Shown: in pieces, positions 25,201 to 37,200 of the stretch
Layout: each line of letters begins with the position of its first letter
Position numbering within the stretch: the first letter of the stretch is position 1
DNA from: Chiridota heheva
Lineage: Eukaryota > Echinodermata > Holothuroidea > Apodida > Chiridotidae
NCBI GenBank assembly: GCA_020152595.1
Contig: JAIGNY010001829.1
Location: 427,501 to 491,500, forward strand
Length of the DNA stretch: 64,000 nucleotides
Direction of reading: 5' to 3'
Notes under the pieces: model-generated
Told to the model about the DNA's origin: nothing
What the model saw: the letters and a program-made list of their open reading frames with translations, nothing else
Databases searched by the model: none
Translations under genes and position numbers: made by a program

Positions 25201-28200
25201 CTGTAATTCAATTCAGGAGCCGCCTGAACACCCTTCCTCTTGTGATTTGGGGGTCTGTAATTCAATTCAGGAGCCGCCTGAACTCCCTTCCTCTTGTGAT
25301 TTGGGGGTCTGTAATTCAATTTAGGAGCCCCTGACACCCTTTCTTTTGTGATTTGGGGTCTGTAATTCAATTCAGAAGCCCCTGGACTCCCTTTCTCTTT
25401 TGATTTGGGGTCTGTAATTCAATTCAGGAATCCCTGGACCCCCTTCCTCTTGTAATTTGGGGTCTGTAATTCAATTCAGGAGCCGCTTGAACTCCCTTCC
25501 TCTTGTGATTTGGGGTCTGTAATTCAATTCAGGAGCCGCCTGAACTCCCTTCCTCTTATGATTTGGGGTCTGTAATTCAATTCAGGAGCCCCTGGACACC
25601 TCTTTCTTTTGTGATTTGGGGTCTGTAATTCAATTCAGAAGCCCCTGGACTCCCTTTCTCTTTTGATTTGGGGGTCTGTAATTCAATTCAGGAATCCCCT
25701 GGACCCCCTTCCTCTTGTAATTTGGGGGTCTGTAATTCAATTCAGGAGCCGCCTGGACACCCTTCCTCTTGTGATTTGGGGGTCTGTAATTCAATTCAGA
25801 AGCCCCCTGGACTCCCTTTCTCTTTTGATTTGGGGGTCTGTAATTCAATTCAGGAATCCCCTGGACCCCCTTCCTCTTGTGATTTGGGGGTCTGTAATTC
25901 AATTCAGGAGCCCCCTGGATCCCCTTCCTCTTGTAATTTGGGGGTCTGTAGTTCAATTCAGGAGCCGCTTGAACTCCCTTCCTCTTGTGATTTGGGGGTC
26001 TGTAATTCAATTCAGGAGCCGCCTGAACTCCCTTCCTCTTATGATTTGGGGGTCTGTAATTCAATTCAGGAGCCCCCTGGACACCCTTCCTCTTGTGATT
26101 TGGAGGTCTGTAATTCAATTCAGAAGCCCCCTGGACTCCCTTTCTCTTTTGATTTGGGGTCTGTAATTCAATTCAGGAATCCCCTGGACCCCCTTCCTCT
26201 TGTGATTTGGGGGTCTGTAATTCAATTCAGGAGCCCCTGGATCCCCTTCCTCTTGTAATTTGGGGTCTGTAGTTCAATTCAGGAGCCGCTTGAACTCCCT
26301 TCCTCTTGTGATTTGGGGTCTGTAATTCAATTCAGGAGCCCCTGACACCCTTCCTCTTGTGATTTGGGGTCTGTAATTCAATTCAGAAGCCCCTGGACTC
26401 CTTTCTCTTTTGATTTGGGGTCTGTAATTCAATTCAGGAATCCCCCTGGACCCCCTTCCTCTTGTGATTTGGGGTCTGTAATTCAATTCAGGAGCCCCTG
26501 GATCCCCTTCCTCTTGTAATTTGGGGTCTGTAGTTCAATTCAGGAGCCGCTTGAACTCCCTTCCTCTTGTGATTTGGGGGTCTGTAATTCAATTCAGGAG
26601 CCGCCTGAACTCCCTTCCTCTTATGATTTGGGGTCTGTAATTCAATTCAGGAGCCCCTGGACACCCTTTCTTTTGTGATTTGGGGGTCTGTAATTCAATT
26701 CAGAAGCCCCTGGACTCCCTTTCTCTTTTGATTTGGGGTCTGTAATTCAATTCAGGAATCCCCTGGACCCCTTCCTCTTGTAATTTGGGGGTCTGTAATT
26801 CCAATTCAGGAGCCGCCTGAACACCCTTCCTCTTGTGATTTGGGGTCTGTAATTCAATTCAGGAGCCGCCTGAACTCCTTCCTCTTGTGATTTGGGGTCT
26901 GTAATTCAATTTAGGAGCCCCTGGACACCCTTTCTTTTGTGATTTGGGGGTCTGTAATTCAATTCAGAAGCCCCTGGACTCCCTTTCTCTTTTGATTTGG
27001 GGGTCTGTAATTCAATTCAGGAATCCCCTGGACCCCCTTCCTCTTGTAATTTGGGGGTCTGTAATTCAATTCAGGAGCCGCCTGAACACCCTTCCTCTTG
27101 TGATTTGGGGGTCTGTAATTCAATTCAGGAGCCGCCTGAACTCCCTTCCTCTTGTGATTTGGGGGTCTGTAATTCAATTTAGGAGCCCCCTGGACACCCT
27201 TTCTTTTGTGATTTGGGGGTCTGTAATTCAATTCAGAAGCCCCTGGACTCCCTTTCTCTTTTGATTTGGGGGTCTGTAATTCAATTCAGGAATCCCCTGG
27301 ACCCCCTTCCTCTTGTAATTTGGGGGTCTGTAATTCAATTCAGGAGCCGCTTGAACTCCCTTCCTCTTGTGATTTGGGGGTCTGTAATTCAATTCAGGAG
27401 CCGCCTGAACTCCCTTCCTCTTATGATTTGGGGGTCTGTAATTCAATTCAGGAGCCCCCTGGACACCCTTTCTTTTGTGATTTGGGGGTCTGTAATTCAA
27501 TTCAGAAGCCCCTGGACTCCCTTTCTCTTTTGATTTGGGGGTCTGTAATTCAATTCAGGAATCCCCTGGACCCCCTTCCTCTTGTAATTTGGGGGTCTGT
27601 AATTCAATTCAGGAGCCGCCTGGACACCCTTCCTCTTGTGATTTGGGGGTCTGTAATTCAATTCAGAAGCCCCCTGGACTCCCTTTCTCTTTTGATTTGG
27701 GGGTCTGTAATTCAATTCAGGAATCCCCTGGACCCCCTTCCTCTTGTGATTTGGGGGTCTGTAATTCAATTCAGGAGCCCCCTGGATCCCCTTCCTCTTG
27801 TAATTTGGGGGTCTGTAGTTCAATTCAGGAGCCGCTTGAACTCCCTTCCTCTTGTGATTTGGGGGTCTGTAATTCAATTCAGGAGCCGCCTGAACTCCCT
27901 TCCTCTTATGATTTGGGGGTCTGTAATTCAATTCAGGAGCCCCCTGGACACCCTTTCTTTTGTGATTTGGGGGTCTGTAATTCAATTCAGAAGCCCCTGG
28001 ACTCCCTTTCTCTTTTGATTTGGGGGTCTGTAATTCAATTCAGGAATCCCCTGGACCCCCTTCCTCTTGTAATTTGGGGGTCTGTAATTCAATTCAGGAG
28101 CCGCCTGAACACCCTTCCTCTTGTGATTTGGGGGTCTGTAATTCAATTCAGGAGCCGCCTGAACTCCCTTCCTCTTGTGATTTGGGGGTCTGTAATTCAA

Positions 28201-31200
28201 TTTAGGAGCCCCCTGGACACCCTTTCTTTTGTGATTTGGGGGTCTGTAATTCAATTCAGAAGCCCCTGGACTCCCTTTCTCTTTTGATTTGGGGGTCTGT
28301 AATTCAATTCAGGAATCCCCTGGACCCCCTTCCTCTTGTAATTTGGGGTCTGTAGTTCAATTCAGGAGCCGCTTGAACTCCCTTCCTCTTGTGATTTGGG
28401 GTCTGTAATTCAATTCAGGAGCCGCCTGAACTCCCTTCCTCTTATGATTTGGGGTCTGTAATTCAATTCAGGAGCCCCTGACACCCTTTCTTTTGTGATT
28501 TGGGGTCTGTAATTCAATTCAGAAGCCCCTGGACTCCCTTTCTCTTTTGATTTGGGGGTCTGTAATTCAATTCAGGAATCCCCTGGACCCCCTTCCTCTT
28601 GTAATTTGGGGTCTGTAATTCAATTCAGGAGCCGCCTGAACACCCTTCCTCTTGTGATTTGGGGGTCTGTAATTCAATTCAGGAGCCGCCTGAACTCCCT
28701 TCCTCTTGTGATTTGGGGGTCTGTAATTCAATTTAGGAGCCCCCTGGACACCCTTTCTTTTGTGATTTGGGGGTCTGTAATTCAATTCAGAAGCCCCTGG
28801 ACTCCTTTTCTTTTGATTTGGGGGTCTGTAATTCAATTCAGGAATCCCTGGACCCCTTCCTCTTGTAATTTGGGGTCTGTAATTCAATTCAGGAGCCGCT
28901 TGAACTCCCTTCCTCTTGTGATTTGGGGTCTGTAATTCAATTCAGGAGCCGCCTGAACTCCCTTCCTCTTATGATTTGGGGTCTGTAATTCAATTCAGGA
29001 GCCCCTGGACACCCCTTTCTTTTGTGATTTGGGGGTCTGTAATTCAATTCAGAAGCCCCTGGACTCCCTTTCTCTTTTGATTTGGGGTCTGTAATTCAAT
29101 TCAGGAATCCCCTGGACCCCCTTCCTCTTGTAATTTGGGGTCTGTAATTCAATTCAGGAGCCGCCTGACACCCTTCCTCTTGTGATTTGGGGTCTGTAAT
29201 TCAATTCAGAAGCCCCTGGACTCCCTTTCTCTTTTGATTTGGGGTCTGTAATTCAATTCAGGAATCCCCTGACCCCCTTCCTCTTGTGATTTGGGGTCTG
29301 TAATTCAATTCAGGAGCCCCTGGATCCCCTTCCTCTTGTAATTTGGGGGTCTGTAGTTCAATTCAGGAGCCGCTTGAACTCCCTTCCTCTTGTGATTTGG
29401 GGGTCTGTAATTCAATTCAGGAGCCGCCTGAACTCCCTTCCTCTTATGATTTGGGGTCTGTAATTCAATTCAGGAGCCCCTGACACCTCCTTTTCTTTTG
29501 TGATTTGGGGTCTGTAATTCAATTCAGAAGCCCCTGGACTCCCTTTTCTTTTGATTTGGGGTCTGTAATTCAATTCAGGAATCCCCTGGACCCCTTCCTC
29601 TTGTAATTTGGGGTCTGTAATTCAATTCAGGAGCCGCCTGAACACCCTTCCTCTTGTGATTTGGGGTCTGTAATTCAATTCAGGAGCCGCCTGAACTCCC
29701 TTCCTCTTGTGATTTGGGGTCTGTAATTCAATTTAGGAGCCCCTGGACACCCTTTCTTTTGTGATTTGGGGGTCTGTAATTCAATTCAGAAGCCCCTGGA
29801 CTCCCTTTCTCTTTTGATTTGGGGGTCTGTAATTCAATTCAGGAATCCCCTGGACCCCCTTCCTCTTGTAATTTGGGGTCTGTAATTCAATTCAGGAGCC
29901 GCTTGAACTCCCTTCCTCTTGTGATTTGGGGTCTGTAATTCAATTCAGGAGCCGCCTGAACTCCCTTCCTCTTATGATTTGGGGTCTGTAATTCAATTCA
30001 GGAGCCCCTGGACACCCTTTCTTTGTGATTTGGGGTCTGTAATTCAATTCAGAAGCCCCTGGACTCCCTTTCTCTTTTGATTTGGGGGTCTGTAATTCAA
30101 TTCAGGAAGCCCCTGACCCCCTTCCTCTTGTAATTTGGGGTCTGTAATTCAATTCAGGAGCCGCCTGAACACCCTTCCTCTTGTGATTTGGGGTCTGTAA
30201 TTCAATTCAGGAGCCGCCTGAACTCCCTTCCTCTTGTGATTTGGGGTCTGTAATTCAATTTAGGAGCCCCTGGACACCCTTTTTTTTTTGTGATTTGGGG
30301 TCTGTAATTCAATTCAGAAGCCCCTGGACTCCCTTTCTCTTTTGATTTGGGGGTCTGTAATTCAATTCAGGAATCCCCTGGACCCCCTTCCTCTTGTAAT
30401 TTGGGGGTCTGTAATTCAATTCAGGAGCCGCCTGAACTCCCTTCCTCTTGTGATTTGGGGGTCTGTAATTCAATTCAGGAGCCCCCTGGACCCCCTTCCT
30501 CTTGTGATTTGGGGGTCTGTAATTCAATTCAGGAGCCTCCTGGACCCCCTTCCTCTTGTGATTTGGGGGTCTGTAATTCAATTCAGGAGCCCCCTGGACC
30601 CTCTTCCTCTTGTGATTTGGGGGTCTGTAATTCAATTCAGGAGCCCCCTGGACCCCATGTTTCAATACAAAAGGAAATGCTTGGCATTAATATCTTTGCT
30701 TAGGGATAACTAACTCTCCTGATTTAGGAAAATCATTAATTCAATGAAATAAGATTGTGGGGAAAAATTCCACTTACTCATCCTGTACTGTTATCTTATC
30801 CATCTTGTCCTCTTTGAGTTTGCCTGTAAAAGAACAAAATTACAATAAAAAAACAATCCATACAAAAGCCATGAAGGCAAATCAGGCCAGTAATCATCGC
30901 CGGTTTCCTTGGCGTAAGCGGATGAGAGAACATAACTCGCCCCTGGACCAGTTCATAGCAGGTCAGTTCCCCAGCAGTGGTGGTACTCATTTTACAGCTT
31001 AGTCACATGGAGCAAACAGAGTAAAGTTTCTTGCTCAAGGACACAGTGCAGGACTCGTGGCAGGAATTGAAGCGAGTCCCCTTAGCTTACGAGCAGGACT
31101 CCTTGAAGCGAGTCCCCTTAGCTTACGAGCAGGACTCCTTAAAGGACTATGGACATCTAGAGGCAACATGGGGTTAGGTTAATTGGTTTAAAATATTACA

Positions 31201-34200
31201 AAATGATAAACCATTCAAATAGCAAAAAATTCCAATAAAATTGTTAAAAATTTACCAATTTACAGCATTTTTAATTCTTAGCTCTTATTGTGCAATAATC
31301 TGTGACATCAATGAGAGAAGGATCTTTCATCACCTTTTGTAAAATCGTTGTTTTTCATTCCTCTGTCAATGTTGTTTGAAATCTAGCATTGGACTTGAAA
31401 ATATTTTTGGAACTTAGTCATGCACTGGATCAACATGTATCTAAAATAGACATAAAATTCACAAGTAGCTGAATTTGAAGAACAGAATTTTTAAAAATTA
31501 CATAAAAATTTTGAGATGTGTTCCTTTTACTATATCACACATTCCCCACAAATGAACAAATCTTGAAATTTTGTTCGATCATAAGTTGAAAACCAAACAA
31601 GCTTTTCACAAATTCTAAAAACTATTCCCCTCAGTTTTTCATGCTCTTTCACCTATCTTAAATCTGCTAGATGGTGGTTCAATCACTTAGCCACTACACC
31701 CCTAAAATTACAATCAATGCACCTTTATTATGGTAGATTCACAATTTCTTCAAATATGAAGAGTCCTACATAATAGAAGGGAGGGAAATAACGCAGCTCT
31801 GTGGTGGCACAAAATAGTTAAAGGTCTGATGACATCTAGAGCCAACTTGCGCTTAAATAACTCAAATTATAGAAGAAATCATTCATGCAGCCATAACTCC
31901 CATCAAAATCAGTTAAAACCTCACCATTTTAAAACATTTTCAATTGTTTAGGCTTCTTGCGCAAAATTTGTTTGTTATTTGAAAAGGGCTTAATGGCACC
32001 ACGACAATGAGGGTCAAATTGTACCTGAGAGGTCAAATCATTCTAGAGGTAGGAAGGAAAGGAAACAGGGGAGAATTGAAAGAAATACAAGAACAAAAAG
32101 TCAGAAAGCTGGGATCGAGAGAGGAGGTGCATGGGTAAAAAAAACAAAGTAGAGAGAGGGGTTGGAAGAGGAGAACTAAATATGGTTGTAGAGGGAAGCA
32201 TGATGAAGGAGATAATCTTATCCGGAGGTTTTTTTTGGAAGAACTCAGCAATTGAGTTGTGGGGAGTGAGGGAAGCTCTGGAAAGGTTGTACAGGGGGAA
32301 AGCAAGAAGAACGTGATGGACTGTGAGGGTGCAATGGCAATTGTTGCAGAGGGGTTGGGGGAGCCAATAAGGAGGTGGGAGTGAGTGAGGTGGGTGTGAC
32401 CTATTTTAAGAAGGGTAATATGAACATAGTCGACACGGGATAGGTTGTTGATGGTGGGTTTGATCGGAATGGTGGGCTGGATGACGTGGAGTTTGTTATC
32501 AATTTGGGAGTCCCATGAGGTTTGCCAGCGGTCATGAACAAGGAAAGCGATACGCGGTTTGATGTCAGAAAGGGATTTGGGAAAAGGGATAGGGAGAGGT
32601 TGAGGGCAAGCTTAGCGGCTTCATCAGCCCTATCATTGCCAGGGATGCCAACATGGCTGGGTATCCAGAAGAAAAGAATACTTTTCCTGCAGAGGGTGGG
32701 CAAAAGGAGTTTTCGGAGGAGGAGGTGGGATGTGAAATTATCCCATTCAAGATTGAGTTAAGAAGAACAGCCTTGGAATCGGAGAAAATGTGGCTGAGCG
32801 AAGAGTACTCAATAAAGTTGAGGGCGAGAAGGATGGCCTTTGCCTCGGTTGAAAAGATGGACCAGTAGTCAGGAAGACTGCTATTGAGGGTAATGTCTTG
32901 ATGATGCAGCAGTAGCTGTCTTGTTGCCTTCCTTGGAGCCATCAGTATAGATGGAGGTGTAGTTTGAGGGTTGGTCTTTGATTTGGTTGTGGAGGTTGAT
33001 GAAGAGGTTAGGGTGGGTTTGGGTTTTGTGATGAGTGGAGAGGTAGATGATAAATCCAGTAACATTACTTTGGAGCCACTGATATTTTATGTGTCGCAAA
33101 TTACAGAAGCAAATAGAGACAAATTAAATGTGTACTTCATGTTGATTACATTTCTGACACCAATATTTTCAGACATATTTTGTAAAATACGAAAAATTCA
33201 AAGTAAAATAATGCTGAAATTGCCATTCTGTTTCTCATACTTTTTTTTTTAATCATATATCTTGGAGAAAGAGACACATTTCTGTGAGCAATCTTACCTT
33301 TTTCCTTCTTTTTCGCCTTCTTGGATCCTCGCTGGCCTTGACGAAGATACGACAGAATCTGTGTCAGCTTATTGATGACAATATCGTTGGTAGTGAGATT
33401 AGTGTGGGACTACAAAACAAGACAAAAAAACAACATCAGAAATGTGCATTGCTACCATCAGGCAGCCATCTCTTAGCATTGACTGAACTATTTGAATACT
33501 CTAAATCATGTTCCATTTTGTAATCTGTAACAACCTGCTAGAACCAAAGCCCAGCTTGCATAGCTCACAATCTCCATATGGGTAAACACTCATTAAGAAG
33601 TGCAGTGATTCAGGAGTCATGAATGTCGTATGCGAAAAGGAACTTGTTGATTCCTGCCATGAGCCAGCATTGTGTCCTTAAGCAAGACACTTTCCTCTAC
33701 TTGCTCCAGTTCACTCATCTGTAAAATTAGTACCAGCAATGACCTGCAATGAACTGGCAATCTGTCCAGGGGAAGTCATGTGCTCTCATCCCCTTATGCC
33801 AATAAAACCAGGAATAAGGTGGGTCTTTATGACTTTAGTATGGAATTAACTTAAAAGTTAAGTACATACAAATTAATAAGTCGTTTTCATAGCAGGAGTA
33901 GGACACTCTTATGTACAGAAAATGCAGCTTTCAGGATTTACTGATACTGGTGGTAGAATATATTGTCCAATAGTCACACATATCCATACAGCATTATCAT
34001 ATACACTAAAATGTAAGAACATCTGAAGTTGCTGGTGATTAACAGCACCTCAACCACATTGGTCAAATTGTTCCAGAGGGGGTTTTAAATATATGTAAAT
34101 TAATTGCAAGTGCAGACTTGCAAAGTTGGTGAGCTGTGATTAAGGGGGATGTAAGGGGTTTAGTGGTGGGGTTGGCAGTGGTGAAGGTAGTATGGGTGTG

Positions 34201-37200
34201 AGTGGCTAGTGATATAGTTTATGCGTTTGGAGATAAGACAAGAATTTGGGGCAGGGTTGTTATGGAATAGGTCTGTGATAAGCATCCCTGCAAAGTCCTG
34301 GGACTTTGCAAGTTCTTGGTTTGTGTGGACGATTAGCTTCTTTGCAAAGTGTCTTGTGGCCGTTGTGCCTTGAAAAACACTATATATACATCAAACACTT
34401 GTAATATTAGTATTAATATTATCATTAATATATTATGATTAGTGCTGTCACAACATGGCTCTATAACGTATCGATTATTGTGGAGAAAAATATCATGATA
34501 TATCATATATTGCGATACTTGTCAAGAAAACTGACTCATGACACAAATTGTTAATATCACTAACGTTATATGATCATGGAGTGACAATTTACTCCATGAT
34601 ATGATGAACGCAAGAAAATTGATTCGCAGATCTAGCAGACAACATGATCGTGTGACTTTCATGTTCATCACGCACGTGTTTGGTAATTCAGCCAATGATT
34701 TTATGAATCATCAAAGAGAGAGCCTAAGTGGCACATTCTTGACCAATTTTTCGTTCTTTTTGCCAACTTACATCAGCGCATGCCAGTGTGTGGTGACGGA
34801 GCATGATTTTTAAGTAGTTGTTTTTATGTTTCACGATTATTTTGCACGTTTTTAACGGCCTAAACTTGACTTTTAGATTTAGTACTGTCACGTTAGAATT
34901 GTAACGTACGAAGTAGTCTAGCCTAGTTGCGCGGAAATTTCTTAGTAAAGTATTAGTTTTTGGTATCGCGATATGTCACGAGAGGCATATTTCATGTCGT
35001 GGAGAAAAGAGAAATCGCAATAATCGATATGTTATGACAGCACTAATCATGATAATGAATATGTCGCCGCTGCTGCCATCATCATCTTCATCATCATTAA
35101 TAACATTATCATTATCTAAAAAAAGTATGACTCCTGCTGCCAAATATTTCTTTCATATGAAGGATGTACATACATAATGGACAAAAAGGTTCAAACACCA
35201 ATTATACAAACTAGTTACCTCCATCGTGGGACAGTCAGCTTTGCTCCTTATGACAGTAGTGGGTATGTCACTCTCAGCATACTCATCCTCCAGCTCCACC
35301 TGATACGCCATGCGACCAGGAAGAAACAACTCATTGCTGCCGCTTGGTTTGGACTTGAAGAGAGTTCTGAAAACATTGCGAGCTACAGTAACACAAAATC
35401 AAACAAAAAGGTTTTAATTCTATTGCTTGCTGCATATGACTTTTCAAAGCCATTATGAATTTTGTACTAATTCTTTCTTTCTTAATTCCATCACTGTTGT
35501 GAAAATACATTTGTGTCTACACTAAGAGCAAAAGATAAACTAGACAATTATGACTTCAATGCCTCCCTACCCAATCTCTAATGGTCTCTGCACAATCATT
35601 TGACTACAAGGAGAACAGGAATGTGCTTATAGTGGCACTAGTTTGGGGTCAGATACTGATAAATGAGTGACTTTTATTATTTCAAGTGCAATGTTAGCCT
35701 TCTTTTTTCGTCTTTCTCTTGTTTGATGCAGTTTTCATTTACAACAATCAGAAATAGTAAGCTCATGATTGTGAATATTCCTACATGACACACTTGACAT
35801 TGGGTTGGTTGGTTGCAGTTTGTTTTTGTTGGTTTGTTGACGGCACTGCAAGTCAAGAGTCAAATGCGCCAAGGTGTTCAAAATTTATGGTGCATGAGTT
35901 AGGATGGAGAAGGTTGAGAGAAGGAGAGGGGGTAGGAAGGGGAAAAAACTAAAGTTGAAAAATAAAGATACAAAAATTAAAATAGAATAAAAAGTTTTTG
36001 CAGACCTGGAAAAATCTTGTATGACCGCGGGAAAAAACGAGAATTTGTGGGAAGAAATTTGTTTTTCCGTAAAAAAGAACTAGAAAATGAATTGTTTAGT
36101 GGTTCCGATGCATCCTTTCATTGTTGGTTGATTTTCAAGTTTTACATCAAGCCCCACCTACTCATTAATATGCATGACATCACCACCAAAAACAATCTAC
36201 GGGTCATGGGCTATCTGTGTACCACATATGATATGAATGCAACTCTTTTCAGCAAAATCCTATTCAGCCTCACCCACTATTGATTAATTTCAATGTTTTA
36301 AAACCATGAACACACACACACTAGCTAACATCATAATTATACCAAATATGAAACAAAAGGGGCAAGTGGTTGTTAAAAAACCGAGCATTTTAAGATTTGT
36401 ACATTAACCCCCGCCCACTCATTAATATGCATGACATCACCAAAAACAGTAGGGCACATATACAGACTATGGCCTACCTATGTAACACATATGGCATAAA
36501 CACAATGTGTCATTCTGGAGATTACGTGTTTACAAACTCTATTTGGCAAAACCACATTAAGCCCCGCCCACTACACATATTACTGAGATTCAACGTTTTT
36601 TCATACCATAAGCACGTGGACACTACTTAACGACAGTATTATGCCAAATATGAAACAAAACGGACAAACGGTTGTTGATATATAAGCATTTCAAGAAAAT
36701 TATATTAAGCCCCACCCACTCATTAATATGCATGACATTAACACCAAAAACAATAGACACATATTTGGACTATGGGTTATTTGTGTACCACATATGACAT
36801 GAATCCAATGTACCGTTCTTGAGATATTGTGTTTACAAGCTAGGTGTAAAACACACATACATACACGCATACATACATACATACAGACAGACAGACATAC
36901 AAACATACATACATACAGACAGACAGACATACATACATACATCGATCGATCGCATCGCAACCGAAAATGAGTAAGCAATGTTTGTTTGTTGATTGTTGAG
37001 CTGTAAAGAAGAGTTAGCAACAGTATATACTGTAAATATTTGCTCTAAAAATGTCCCTCCTGTAATTGTGCGATGAATAGTACACTTAAATTGCGAAAGA
37101 GGGAGGCATAATGTCCAACATTAGTATTAGTTCTGTCCCGAGGAAAGATTTTCGACACCTTTATTCAGAACATTGGGAAATTTTATAATTAATTCTAACT

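Noticed and set aside
25663-28287. Open frames up to 250 codons on both strands in the 54-bp array
   Set aside because: The unit length is a multiple of 3 and lacks stops in several frames, so long frames arise automatically; they break wherever a G or C run changes length. There are no splice or start signals beyond chance.
24335-30657. CRISPR-like array (regular repeats)
   Set aside because: Units follow each other directly with no unique spacers, in a eukaryotic intron.
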